A stretch of 64,000 nucleotides of DNA from Sporolactobacillus putidus (GCF_014647035.1 NZ_BMOK01000005.1:1-64000), one strand, 5' to 3'. Counted from the first letter of the stretch, positions 39,632 to 48,771 are shown. Program-made: numbers and translations. The notes: generated from the letters alone by a model not told the origin.

Positions 39632-41940
39632 TGAAATTCCTCAATCGCAAACTGCGACGAGATATTTTATCCCGATGGACCCAATTTTTTTCTGTTTTTT
39701 TGATGGCTTTTTTAAGTGTTCTGATTTACACGGGTTTAGAAGGTGTTTGGCATGGGATGGATGCTAGTTTAAATGCATACATGAAAAGCAACCGTTTGGC
39801 TGATTCCTGGGTTAACGCAGTTAGCTTGACTGCAAGGGATGTTAATAAGATTAAAAAGATCAGTGGTATCAGCCAGATTTCGTTAAAGACAACGATTCAA
39901 GTTACGACTTCAGATGGTCACAATAATAAAAACTATCTGACCCTAGAAACTCCGGGAACGAAAAGCTTAAATAAACCAGTTCTTGTATCGGGTAAAGAAC
40001 TTGGATCCCAAAAGAGCGGCATGTACTTAAATACTGAATTTGCCCAATCACACAATTTAAAAGTTGGCGATCATCTTACGGTTTCTTATGATCAACGGAC
40101 GGTCATCCTAAAAATTATCGGTCTGATCAGGTCCCCAAGTCGGATTTATTACACCGGTACTAACGACTTTGTCGCTCCAAATTACCAGAGTTATGGTTTT
40201 GGAACAATCACCCAGCAAACCTTAAAAAATGATTTCCATTATTTGGGTCAGGCCAATCTACTAGAAATTAGTGATTCTAATAATCAAAAGATTAGAGAAG
40301 AAGTACCAAAGATTCTTGGTTTACGTTATCTTGCTTACTACAATCGCCAAACTTTACCAGAAGTATCGACTGCTTTAGACCGAGTTGGTCAGATTCGCAA
40401 TTTGTCAATTATGTTTTCGACACTCTTTATTCTTTTAGCAATCCTAGCCATGTATACAACCATTCGTCGTTTAATCGAATCACAAACTCAAGAAATTGCG
40501 ACATTAAAGGCTTTGGGATATTCAAATCGGTCAATTAGCTGGCACTACGCTTCTTATGGACTGCTTGTTAGCACCTTGGGAGCATTAGTCGGAACAGCGG
40601 TCTCACCCGGCATGTCCCTATTTGTCTTACAAACCCAAAAAACGATGTTTTCTCTACCCAACTGGCAGATTGCTTACACATGGAATTCTTTTGGCATTAT
40701 TGCTTTAGTTATTTTAATCAGTACTATTTCAGCCTTTATCGCTTCACATAATGCTCGAAGTGGTTTACCAGCTGTTTACCTACGTGGTAATAATATTAAA
40801 CAGACGCATCAAGTTAGTTTAGAAAAAATTTTTCCATCCCTTTGGCAACGGTTAAGCTATGGTAGTCGCTGGACTTGGCGGGATAGCTTAGCTAATCCAA
40901 TCCGAGTTTTGATGGGAGTTGTTGGGGTTTGTGGAGGTATGGCACTCCTAATTGCCGGCTTTGGTGTCCATGATTCAATGTATAGTCAAGTATCGCAGTC
41001 TTATGGTCAAGATTTTAAATACCAGGAGCGTTATACCTTTACTTCAACTAACAATCTGTTAAACGTCCATAAGTTACTAACTAATGTAAATGGTCAATGG
41101 CTAGAAACCTTAACGGCTAGAATAAGCCCGGATGACGGTATAAACCATATTGTAAATGTTATTAGTAAAGGAGATTTAATCAATGTTATAACTACCAGTG
41201 GTAAGCATATAAACAACGGTGGAATCTATGTCACTGAAGGACTAGCTCAATCAGCCCACATTAAGCCAGGACAAACAATCAAGCTAACTAATGTCTCAAC
41301 AAGTCAAAAATCTTACCAGATGGTAGTCAAAGGCATTGTTAAATCGAGCGTTCCTCAAGGGGTTTACCTGACGCAACAAACTTGGCAAAATCATGGTGGA
41401 GACTTTTTACCTCAAACCTTGTTGATGAAAGGAGTGTTATCTAATAAGAACAAAGAACTTTTAAAAACGAATGGCATTAGTAGCCAACTGGTCACTATTA
41501 AAAAGCAAAGGGCTAATGCTATTGACCTTGTTAATAACTTTCAGAGTATTTTCCTTTTGATTCAAGCTTTTGGAATTTTACTCGTAGTTGTTGTTCTCTA
41601 CAATCTGGGTTCACTGAGCTTTGCGGAAAGAAGCAGAGATTATGCGACACTTAGGGTGCTCGGCTTTCACCGTAATGAAATTCGTTTACTGACTATGCGC
41701 GAAAACTGGGCCACCACTCTAATCGGTTGGATTATCGGATTACCATTTGGCTTCTGGTTTTTGGCTAAGTATGTAAGCACGTTTTCTACCTATCAGATTA
41801 AGTATTATCCGTCAATCAGTCAATTAAATCTAGTTATTGCTTCAATTATTACCATCGGTTGTGCTCTGACTACTACTTTCTTAATTGGTCAACGAATCAA
41901 GAAGCTGGATATGATTGAAGCCATCAAAGGAGTGGAATAA
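39631..41940 (+). CDS. FtsX-like ABC transporter permease
   Basis: A 769-residue permease with N-terminal helix (about 18-38), a large extracytoplasmic domain, three central helices (about 255-375), another helix at about 425-445, a second extracytoplasmic domain and three C-terminal helices (about 625-765). ATG 39631 is behind AGGAAGG. The first residues [11 protein letters not shown] and the double-unit layout fit LAB-type putative ABC transport permeases. Probably a stress-inducible exporter under HxlR control. Confidence 0.88.
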   Translation: MKFLNRKLRRDILSRWTQFFSVFLMAFLSVLIYTGLEGVWHGMDASLNAYMKSNRLADSWVNAVSLTARDVNKIKKISGISQISLKTTIQVTTSDGHNNKNYLTLETPGTKSLNKPVLVSGKELGSQKSGMYLNTEFAQSHNLKVGDHLTVSYDQRTVILKIIGLIRSPSRIYYTGTNDFVAPNYQSYGFGTITQQTLKNDFHYLGQANLLEISDSNNQKIREEVPKILGLRYLAYYNRQTLPEVSTALDRVGQIRNLSIMFSTLFILLAILAMYTTIRRLIESQTQEIATLKALGYSNRSISWHYASYGLLVSTLGALVGTAVSPGMSLFVLQTQKTMFSLPNWQIAYTWNSFGIIALVILISTISAFIASHNARSGLPAVYLRGNNIKQTHQVSLEKIFPSLWQRLSYGSRWTWRDSLANPIRVLMGVVGVCGGMALLIAGFGVHDSMYSQVSQSYGQDFKYQERYTFTSTNNLLNVHKLLTNVNGQWLETLTARISPDDGINHIVNVISKGDLINVITTSGKHINNGGIYVTEGLAQSAHIKPGQTIKLTNVSTSQKSYQMVVKGIVKSSVPQGVYLTQQTWQNHGGDFLPQTLLMKGVLSNKNKELLKTNGISSQLVTIKKQRANAIDLVNNFQSIFLLIQAFGILLVVVVLYNLGSLSFAERSRDYATLRVLGFHRNEIRLLTMRENWATTLIGWIIGLPFGFWFLAKYVSTFSTYQIKYYPSISQLNLVIASIITIGCALTTTFLIGQRIKKLDMIEAIKGVE

Positions 41941-42048
41941 TTATTTCTTAAAATACACCAGATAATAGTAGCAAATCTAATTTTCTAACTTAATAAGTTT
42001 TTATTTGTCGGATTTTTTACAATAATGATTCTTTGCATATTTACGAAG

Positions 42049-42130
42049 CGATAGAAACAAAAGAGTAATTGTAAAAAAGGCTGAACAGATTAGAAAGAAA
42101 GTCTGATCGTGTTCGGCCTTTTATAATTTA
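42049..42130 (+). repeat. Hairpin repeat, copy 2
   Basis: It begins CGATAGAAACAAAAGAGTAA, continues with the same hairpin as copy 1 and ends CCTTTTATAATTTA. Copy 3 begins exactly 1100 bp downstream, with the same left flank (CGATAGAAACAAAAGA) and right flank (TTTTATAATTTA). Confidence 0.92.
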
Positions 42131-42260
42131 TTTAGTGTATAAAGATTAAAAGCTTTTTTTGTTGACGGCTCTTATTTATTTTTCTAAAATAAGAAAAAGG
42201 AAAGTTTGGAAGTAAAGAATCAAGAAAAATGTGTATTTTAGATGCGGGAAGGAGCATACT

Positions 42261-42680
42261 ATGGAAGCAACGAAGGTCCGGAGGAGTGCTTCAGTTATGC
42301 AAAAATCAAAACGAATGAAAATATCGAGTAAACGACAATTAACGATACCTGCTGATTTTTATGAGGATGCCGGTTTTGCAAGTGAAGCTATTGTCGAATA
42401 TGACGACATTGGGAAACGTTTGATTATAAAACCTGTCAGTGCGTTAGAAGGTATGGACTTCAGCGAAGAAATTTTAAGAGACCTTATCAGCCGGGGATTA
42501 TCAGGTCAAGAACTGCTTAACGAATTTTCCCGTGTTAAGAAACAAATCCCTGCGGCTATTCGGGAAATGTTTGATGAAAAGGCGGGGGAAGCTCGAGAAA
42601 CTGAGATCATGACGCCGGATATGTCCTTGGACGATTATTTGGACCGTTTTCCTGAGAAAGATAGCGAGGATAATAAATAG
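42261..42680 (+). CDS. AbrB/MazE-type antitoxin
   Basis: A 139-residue protein with a SpoVT/AbrB domain near residues 19-60 (K-R-M-K-I-S-S-K-R-Q-L-T-I-P-A-D-F-Y) and a long acidic C-terminus ending in M-T-P-D-M-S-L-D-D-Y-L-D. GGAAGGAG precedes ATG 42261. It is four bases from a RelE/ParE toxin gene and should neutralise it and repress the pair. Confidence 0.85.
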   Translation: MEATKVRRSASVMQKSKRMKISSKRQLTIPADFYEDAGFASEAIVEYDDIGKRLIIKPVSALEGMDFSEEILRDLISRGLSGQELLNEFSRVKKQIPAAIREMFDEKAGEARETEIMTPDMSLDDYLDRFPEKDSEDNK

Positions 42681-42683
42681 AAT

Positions 42684-42986
42684 ATGCTGGGTATCAAATT
42701 TCATCCTAAGGCGATCAAGGAAATCAAGAAAATAAAAAAACAAGATAAAAAGTTTTACGGAAGAATAAACGATACCATTGAAGCCATAAGGCATGACCCG
42801 ACAATTGGGGATACGAAAAAATACAATCTTGCAGGTTATTATTCCGTTGATTTGTATCATCAGGGTACAAACTATGAATTAACCTATCGAATCGACCATA
42901 ATGAAAGCGATCGTATAATCATCATCATGATGTTCAGTACACGAGAGAATTTCTATCAGGAACTCAGGCGACGGCTTGGTCGTTGA
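42684..42986 (+). CDS. RelE/ParE-family toxin
   Basis: A 100-residue basic protein (F-H-P-K-A-I-K-E-I-K-K-I-K-K near the start; Y-E-L-T-Y-R-I-D and I-M-M-F-S-T-R-E-N-F-Y near the end), the RelE/ParE beta-sheet pattern of ribosome-dependent mRNA interferases or gyrase poisons. Which target applies cannot be told. The pair sits alone between repeat copies 2 and 3, like a mobile cassette. Confidence 0.85.
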   Translation: MLGIKFHPKAIKEIKKIKKQDKKFYGRINDTIEAIRHDPTIGDTKKYNLAGYYSVDLYHQGTNYELTYRIDHNESDRIIIIMMFSTRENFYQELRRRLGR

Positions 42987-43148
42987 CAGGAGAACCCTTT
43001 TTCGATTTTTGCTAATTTTAGGGTGGGTGATCTCATTAAATTTTAGATCCGACAATCCAGTGAAAAGGTTGAGATACCCGTAACAACTGATGAAAGAGGT
43101 GGAAAATTAATCTGTCTTAACCTTCAGGCGACTGCCTATTCCAAGGCA

Positions 43149-43229
43149 CGATAGAAACAAAAGACCAATTGTAAAAAAGGCTGAACAGATCAGAAAAAAA
43201 TCTGATCATGTTCGGCCTTTTATAATTTA
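43149..43229 (+). repeat. Hairpin repeat, copy 3
   Basis: Same left flank and hairpin as copy 2, with compensated stem changes (TCAGAAAAAAATCTGA) and a one-base shorter centre. Together with copy 2 it brackets the AbrB-RelE pair as direct repeats. Confidence 0.92.
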
Positions 43230-43266
43230 CTTATATCTGATTTATAGAAAACTTAGTGTATGCACA

Positions 43267-43899
43267 TCATTCTTTCGCTTGATTTAATAAATCAATTAAA
43301 TCTGTTCGATTGACATGCGCGCAGTAAGCCGGTGTGCCATTTTGAAAACGAAAACCTTCATGCAGGGGTCCGGCGTCGTAGACATCAAAGCCAATCGACT
43401 CAATCAAGTCAGTGACGGCTTTCTTTGCTTCGGCATTATCTCCGGAAATCGGGAGGGTTCGCCGCTCCGGATCACCCTTTGGTTTTGCCGTTGTCTCGAT
43501 ATCGGCCGCATAGATTGAATTAAACGCTTTGACAACATGAGCATCAGGAAAATGCTCAGCCGTAAGTTCACTCGTCGTTGCAGATCCATTATCGAGGGCT
43601 GCAATACGACCGTCGCGCTGCGGATAGTAGTTCATCGTATCAATGATTGTCTTTCCGGCCAGTCCAGACGTCGGAAGCTGAGGAAGCGCGCGCAGCGGAA
43701 CCGTGACGACAACAATATCGCCTTCTCGCGCCGCCTGTTCCGATGTAGCCGCTTCTGCATGTGGGCCCAGCTTCCGTACCAGTTCAGTCAGTGTTTCCGG
43801 TCCGCGTGAATTCGACATCACGACGGAATGTCCCGCTTGAATAACGCTTGCCGCAACAACCTCTCCGATATGACCGCTGCCGATAAATCCGATTTTCAT
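43267..43899 (-). CDS. NADPH-dependent F420-reductase-like oxidoreductase
   Basis: This 210-residue protein starts with a Rossmann motif K-I-G-F-I-G-S-G-H-I-G and the NADP-type S-N-S-R-G. V-V-T-V-P-L appears near residue 63, and V-K-A-F-N-S-I near 126. It belongs to the F420_oxidored domain group, but these proteins in Bacilli usually do not use F420. Start ATG 43899 is chosen since the 17 residues before it are not family-like. Single gene. Confidence 0.83.
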   Translation of the reverse strand: MKIGFIGSGHIGEVVAASVIQAGHSVVMSNSRGPETLTELVRKLGPHAEAATSEQAAREGDIVVVTVPLRALPQLPTSGLAGKTIIDTMNYYPQRDGRIAALDNGSATTSELTAEHFPDAHVVKAFNSIYAADIETTAKPKGDPERRTLPISGDNAEAKKAVTDLIESIGFDVYDAGPLHEGFRFQNGTPAYCAHVNRTDLIDLLNQAKE

Positions 43900-44125
43900 T
43901 GTAAATGACTCTCTCCCTTCTTTAAACAGCTTCAGTGTAGCATTCACCACTATTTGCGTCTAACAACACGACTTATGCCATTTTTAAAGCGGATCTAAGC
44001 ACGGCACATTGGAAATTGGACTCTAATGGATATATCCAATTGGTTATTTAAAAATAATGATGGCGTGCTATGATGAGAATAACCTTTTTGACGAATAACA
44101 GAGACAGCGAAAAGGGAGGGATGTT

Positions 44126-45628
44126 ATGCGGCTAAAGATTAATAAAGAGCTTTCCTTGCCCGTGTATAGGCAATTTATCGACGGCATTAAGGAACAAATA
44201 CTCTCGGGAACGCTTCCCGCAGGATTTGTTCTGCCACCGGAAAGAAAACTGGCTGCTGAAAATGATGTCAGCCGGACGACGGTGGTCAGGGCCTATGATG
44301 AATTGAAAGCTTTGGGACTTGTCGCATCGTACCGAGGAAAAGGGACCGTTGTCACGGATAAAAAGGAACCGTCACATCGTGAAAACCCAAACGTCTTTCC
44401 ACTGTCCTGGTATCCTCTATTTGAAAAAAAGCTGGAAAATGTCAGTGATACGATTACGGATTTAATGGATGTCGGAAGCAGGCAAGACACGATCTCTTTC
44501 GCCGCCGGTGTCGGCGCGCCGGAACTGTATCCCATTAATCAACTGAAGATCATTCAGAACGACAGTGCCTGTACTAGCGAAGTGCTGAATCTCAGTGCTG
44601 TTGAGGGGTACTATCCGCTCAGGGAAAGCTTAAGTCAATTGATGGAGCGCCGAGGCATTTCCACATCCGCTAAGGAAGTGATGATTCTTTCCGGTTCGAT
44701 GCAGGGGATTGACTTTGCGGCCCGAACTTTTCTTTCTCCGGGAGACGCGGTGATTGTAGAAGAGCCGACCTTTCTGCAGGCAATCCAGTGTTTCAGAGCA
44801 GCTGGAGCCAGGATTATCGGCATTCCGCTTGACCGTGAAGGAATCCGTACCGATGTGCTTGAGGCACAGCTTGGACGATATAAGCCCAAATTTATCTACA
44901 CGATTCCGACATTTCATAACCCGACAGGGATTGTGATGAGTTTGGAGCGAAGGATGGAATTGCTGCGTATCGCCTATAAGTATCAGGTCCCGATTTTGGA
45001 AGATGATCCATATAGCGAAATCCGCTTCCTCCCGCAGAAGCTGCCTCCGTTAAAAGCGCTGGACCATTATGGGTATGTCATCTATTTAAACACATTTTCC
45101 AAAGTGCTTTTCCCGGGGATGCGCGTAGGATGGGTTGTCGCGCCGGCACCCGTGAGGAAAAAATTCACTTTGCTGAAGCAAATTACCGACCTCCATGTGA
45201 ACACACCGGCACAGTATGTATTGGATCAGTTCCTTCGGGAAGGACATTATGAACCGCATTTAGAACGTGAACTAACGATCTATGAGAAGAAGAGAAACAT
45301 TATGGTTTCCGCTTTAAAACAGGCGGAGGGACTGGTCGGATTTGATGTCCCGGACGGCGGTTTTTATCTTTGGTGCAGAATTCCATACACGATCCCGCAG
45401 AAACAGCTTCTTTCGTTGTGCGCTTCTAAGGGCGTACTCTACACGCCCGGCAGCGTCTTCTATCCACAGGAAAGCGACGGAGAACACTTGCTGCGATTGA
45501 ATTTTACTTATGAATCGAGAGAACGCATTGAAAAAGGGATATCGATCTTCATCGAGGCTGTGAAGAAATTGAGCAAACACAATACAAAAATGGATTCGAT
45601 TATCGAGGAGTACAGACCCCTTGTTTAA
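44126..45628 (+). CDS. MocR-type GntR regulator with aminotransferase domain
   Basis: A 500-residue fusion: N-terminal GntR winged helix (residues 1-75; P-P-E-R-K-L-A-A-E-N-D-V-S-R-T-T-V) and a fold-type I aminotransferase with the PLP lysine in T-F-S-K-V-L-F-P-G-M-R-V-G-W. MocR proteins use bound PLP adducts as a signal. GGGAGGG precedes the ATG. A stand-alone aminotransferase follows 64 bp downstream on the same strand and is its likely target. ATTGGA and TCCAAT arms at about 44014-44040 may belong to its operator. Confidence 0.9.
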   Translation: MRLKINKELSLPVYRQFIDGIKEQILSGTLPAGFVLPPERKLAAENDVSRTTVVRAYDELKALGLVASYRGKGTVVTDKKEPSHRENPNVFPLSWYPLFEKKLENVSDTITDLMDVGSRQDTISFAAGVGAPELYPINQLKIIQNDSACTSEVLNLSAVEGYYPLRESLSQLMERRGISTSAKEVMILSGSMQGIDFAARTFLSPGDAVIVEEPTFLQAIQCFRAAGARIIGIPLDREGIRTDVLEAQLGRYKPKFIYTIPTFHNPTGIVMSLERRMELLRIAYKYQVPILEDDPYSEIRFLPQKLPPLKALDHYGYVIYLNTFSKVLFPGMRVGWVVAPAPVRKKFTLLKQITDLHVNTPAQYVLDQFLREGHYEPHLERELTIYEKKRNIMVSALKQAEGLVGFDVPDGGFYLWCRIPYTIPQKQLLSLCASKGVLYTPGSVFYPQESDGEHLLRLNFTYESRERIEKGISIFIEAVKKLSKHNTKMDSIIEEYRPLV

Positions 45629-45692
45629 AGCTCGCTTTTTTGAATGAATAGATATTTTAATAAAAAATAGTAGGTGGGAGAGGATTTTTTTG

Positions 45693-46904
45693 ATGGACAA
45701 TAAATATTCTATGCGCTCAACACGTGTCACATCCTCAGCGACACGAGAAATTATGAAGGTAATCGAAAGACCGGAAGTGATTTCTTTTGCAGGAGGCCTT
45801 CCGGCTCCGGAACTTTTCCCGATTGAAGAGATGAAGGCGGCTTGTGAAGCCGTACTCACCGAATCCGGGGAACAGGCCCTGCAATACAGCACGACCGAAG
45901 GCTATCTTCCTCTTCGTCAGGAAGTTGTCCGAAGATTAGAGGCAATCGGTATTCAGACAACAGCAGGAAATATTCTGATGACCACAGGTTCGCAGCAAGG
46001 GCTCGATTTATCCGGCAAGCTGTTCCTTGATGAAGGGGATACGATCATCTGCGAGAGTCCGACTTATCTTGCGGCGATTCAGGCCTTTCGTGTGTACAAT
46101 CCCAACTTTGTCGAAGTGCCTATGGATGAAGAAGGGATGCTCATGGACGAACTGGAACAGGCGCTTCAAGCCCATCCTGATGCCAAATTTATTTACACAA
46201 TTCCGGACTTTCAAAATCCAACCGGCCGGACACTGAGTCTGGAGCGGCGAAAAAAGATGATTGCACTTGCCAATCGGTTCGATGTGCTGATCATAGAAGA
46301 TAACCCCTACGGTGCTGTCCGTTTTTCCGGAGAAGCGCTGCCGCCTGTAAAAAGCTTAGACACTGAGGGCCGCGTCGTCTATCTCAGTACCTTTTCAAAA
46401 ATATTTGCGCCGGGCCTGCGCCTGGGCTGGATTTGTGCGGATTCCGCTTTTGTTGAAAAATACGTCATGTTCAAACAGGCCGCCGATCTGCATACCGACA
46501 GCTTTGCCCAAAGAATCACGGCAAAGTATATCGAGCTTTTTGACCTTGAAGCGCATATTCGGGATATCCGGAAAGTTTATCTTTCGAGACGTCAGAAAAT
46601 GATTGACTGCATTAAAGCGTTCTTTCCGGAACAAGTCAAACATAGCGCTCCGGAAGGCGGTCTGTTCCTTTGGGTTGAATTACCTGAATCCGTCGATACG
46701 CAGGAAATTTTTGAAGAATGCCTGAAACATCGTGTCGCCTTTGTTCCGGGTCGTGCCTTCTACCCAAGTCGTGTAAAGAACAACACATTCCGATTAAATT
46801 ACTCAAACATGCCTGAAGAAAAAATCGTTGAAGGCATGAAGCGGTTGGGCGCGGTTCTTAAAAATTCCGTAAATAGTGGCACTGCACCTGTACTAGATGA
46901 ATAA
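45693..46904 (+). CDS. PLP-dependent aminotransferase, class I (2-aminoadipate type)
   Basis: A 403-residue enzyme with P-L-R-Q-E-V-V-R-R-L near the substrate pocket, N-P-T-G-R at about residue 175, D-N-P-Y-G, and PLP lysine in T-F-S-K-I-F-A-P-G-L-R-L-G-W. Similar to 2-aminoadipate or aromatic aminotransferases (LysN/AraT-like). It shares the order of motifs with the C-terminal domain of the upstream MocR regulator. ATG 45693 is in frame with a TTG at 45690; GGGAGAGG precedes both. Confidence 0.88.
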   Translation: MDNKYSMRSTRVTSSATREIMKVIERPEVISFAGGLPAPELFPIEEMKAACEAVLTESGEQALQYSTTEGYLPLRQEVVRRLEAIGIQTTAGNILMTTGSQQGLDLSGKLFLDEGDTIICESPTYLAAIQAFRVYNPNFVEVPMDEEGMLMDELEQALQAHPDAKFIYTIPDFQNPTGRTLSLERRKKMIALANRFDVLIIEDNPYGAVRFSGEALPPVKSLDTEGRVVYLSTFSKIFAPGLRLGWICADSAFVEKYVMFKQAADLHTDSFAQRITAKYIELFDLEAHIRDIRKVYLSRRQKMIDCIKAFFPEQVKHSAPEGGLFLWVELPESVDTQEIFEECLKHRVAFVPGRAFYPSRVKNNTFRLNYSNMPEEKIVEGMKRLGAVLKNSVNSGTAPVLDE

Positions 46905-46930
46905 GATCCGAAGCTGATTGAATCCATTAA

Positions 46931-47116
46931 TCAAAAAATAGATTCATAACATGCGGAATAACGGGAGAGAGCTTTTATATTAAAAATGTAAATATATAAC
47001 ATAAATAATAAAATAAACCATTTGATAGCTCTCAATAGCATTGTATTAACCCCTGCAAAATAAACGAGTAAAGGAAGCAAATAAAATGCGAGAACGGTAC
47101 CTATTGCCGTCCACAT
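46931..47116 (-). CDS. Possible small membrane protein or fragment
   Basis: A 61-codon minus-strand ORF encodes two hydrophobic stretches (M-W-T-A-I-G-T-V-L-A-F-Y-L-L-P-L and I-K-W-F-I-L-L-F-M-L-Y). No ribosome binding site precedes the ATG, and nothing downstream belongs to it. It could be the tail of a larger membrane protein lost on the upstream side. Confidence 0.3.
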   Translation of the reverse strand: MWTAIGTVLAFYLLPLLVYFAGVNTMLLRAIKWFILLFMLYIYIFNIKALSRYSACYESIF

Positions 47117-47156
47117 GCCAAAGCCGGCAAAAATTTATTGGCATCCGGTCCTGAAT

Positions 47157-47957
47157 CTGCAAGAGGAGAAAGTGAAGCCGCGATCACAGAGCGTGTACGG
47201 CAAAAATGCTGATCGAAAAACTGGATATAGATCGCGGCTATTTAAGCCGAATCTTAAAGAAATTTGAGAACAGCGGGCTGATTGCCGATTAACAGCTGGC
47301 GACAAACGGATGAACACGATCACGCTGACGAATTCCGGTATCCGGAGACTTGGGAAATTGGAGAGCAGGTCCAACCTGCAGATTGAAGAGCTACTGAATA
47401 CTCTGGAATCAGAAAAGAAGGATCAAGTCCTGTCCGCCATGAGGACAATCAAAACCTTGTTGGATTATCCATCTGAGGAGCATATCCGATCCTTTCAAAA
47501 GGGGGACTTGCCATTTATTATCGAAGCTCATCGGAATTTATACAATCGGGAATATGGCTATAATGAAAAATTTGTGCAGTATGTGGCTGATGCGGTTGCT
47601 TCCTTCTCTGATCATTATGATGCTGATCAGGAAAACATATGGATTCTTGATGTGAGCCATCATCCAAAAGGTGTGATCGCCATTGTAAAAGAAACAGATG
47701 CAGCCGCTCAGCTCCGCTGGTTTCTTCTGGATCAGTCGCTCAGGGGAAGAGGCTTTGGCCATAAACTGCTTAATAAGGCCATACAGTTTTGCCGCGAGCA
47801 TGCATACAAGAAAGTTATCCTTTGGACCGTCAGTGATTTAAAGGCTGCGCGTCACTTATATAAAAGTATAGGATTTCATTTGGTCGAGCAGCACGAAAAT
47901 CAGGAATGGACGAGTCATAGCATAACAGAAGAGAAATGGGAGCTGTTATTGGACTGA
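47157..47957 (+). pseudogene. MarR-GNAT fusion protein with broken N-terminus
   Basis: From 47206 the sequence reads L-I-E-K-L-D-I-D-R-G-Y-L-S-R-I-L-K-K-F-E, the recognition helix of a MarR winged helix, then hits TAA at 47290. After two lost bases it continues from ATG 47310: M-N-T-I-T-L-T-N-S-G, a long helix, and a complete GNAT domain (R-G-R-G-F-G-H-K-L-L-N-K-A near 145; L-Y-K-S-I-G-F near 190). Bacilli have intact MarR-GNAT fusions of about 310 residues. The GNAT part (47310-47957, 215 residues) remains open and could still be made, but no clear ribosome binding site precedes it. Confidence 0.7.
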
Positions 47958-48047
47958 AGATTTTCGCGGCAGTCGGTTCACGTATACTGCTTCAAATATG
48001 GAAATACGGTGATCGGCTTTTCATCTGTACTTTTTATAAACTTCTTA

Positions 48048-48100
48048 TTGTGATACCATATATAGTGTTTTAATAAACAAAACGATACCTTATATGGTGT
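48048..48100 (+). promoter_or_regulatory. LOG-gene promoter with two NrdR-like boxes
   Basis: TTGTGA (48048-48053), 17 bp, TAATAA (48071-48076). Two near-palindromic 16-mers, ATACCATATATAGTGT (48053-48068, in the promoter spacer) and ATACCTTATATGGTGT (48085-48100, over the start of transcription), lie 32 bp apart. They match the NrdR-box consensus ACACWATATATWGTGT in 13 or so positions and the usual three-turn spacing. Confidence 0.6.
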
Positions 48101-48118
48101 TAACGAAGAGGTGCGTAC

Positions 48119-48685
48119 ATGAAAAGAGTGGCTGTTTTTTGTGGCTCAAGCAGCGGAGATAAGAAAAGCTATTTAGACGGAGCACGGGAACTGGGCTATT
48201 GGCTGGCTGATCATCATATCGAATTAGTCTACGGCGGGGCCTCAGTAGGGATAATGGGCGCGTGTGCGGACGCTGCTCTTGAGAACGGCGGGAAAGTGAT
48301 CGGCGTCATTCCTGAACTATTGCAGCAGCGGGAGATCGCTCATCCTCGGTTGTCTCAGTTGCACGTCGTCCATTCTATGCACGAAAGAAAAGCGAAGATG
48401 ATGGAGCTTTCGGACGGCTTTATTGCGTTGCCAGGCGGCACTGGGACGATGGAAGAAATCTTCGAGGCCCTTACATGGGGACAAATCGGGCTGCATAAAA
48501 AACCCTGTGCTTTTTACAATATTGACGGCTACTATGATTTATTGGCTGCCTTTGCTGATAAAATGGTAGAATCGCACTTTCTCAGCCAAGAGAACAGGGA
48601 GAAAATAATCATTGCCGATTCGATCGATTCCATCAGTCGGCAGTTTGAAAGTTACAGCCCTCTAAAAATAAAAACCTATAATTGA
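48119..48685 (+). CDS. LOG-family nucleoside 5-prime-monophosphate phosphoribohydrolase
   Basis: A 188-residue Rossmann-like protein of the LOG/TIGR00730 family (Bacillus YvdD). Signature residues are present: Gly-rich V-Y-G-G-A-S-V-G-I-M-G near 38-48, H-E-R-K-A-K-M near 88, and P-G-G-T-G-T-M-E-E near 105. These enzymes cleave AMP-type nucleotides or cytokinin nucleotides to the base and ribose 5-phosphate. GAAGAGGTG precedes the ATG. The boxes in its promoter hint at control by nucleotide status. Confidence 0.9.
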   Translation: MKRVAVFCGSSSGDKKSYLDGARELGYWLADHHIELVYGGASVGIMGACADAALENGGKVIGVIPELLQQREIAHPRLSQLHVVHSMHERKAKMMELSDGFIALPGGTGTMEEIFEALTWGQIGLHKKPCAFYNIDGYYDLLAAFADKMVESHFLSQENREKIIIADSIDSISRQFESYSPLKIKTYN

Positions 48686-48713
48686 TCAAAGCGAAACACT
48701 TGAGTCGTGTTGG

Positions 48714-48771
48714 TAAAAAAAGGCAACGTGCGCTGATTCTAGTTTAACTGAATCTCGTGCGTTGCTTTTTC
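48714..48771 (+). terminator. Terminator after the LOG gene
   Basis: AAAAAAAGGCAACG and the complementary CGTTGCTTTTT enclose an inner GATTC/GAATC stem. A/T tracts on both sides make it active in either direction. Confidence 0.75.

Noticed and set aside
42049-43229. Integron gene cassette with attC sites
   Set aside because: A toxin-antitoxin pair between structured repeats suggested it, but the repeats lack the attC core sites (RYYYAAC/GTTRRRY in correct order) and no integrase gene is present. They look more like terminators with shared flanks.
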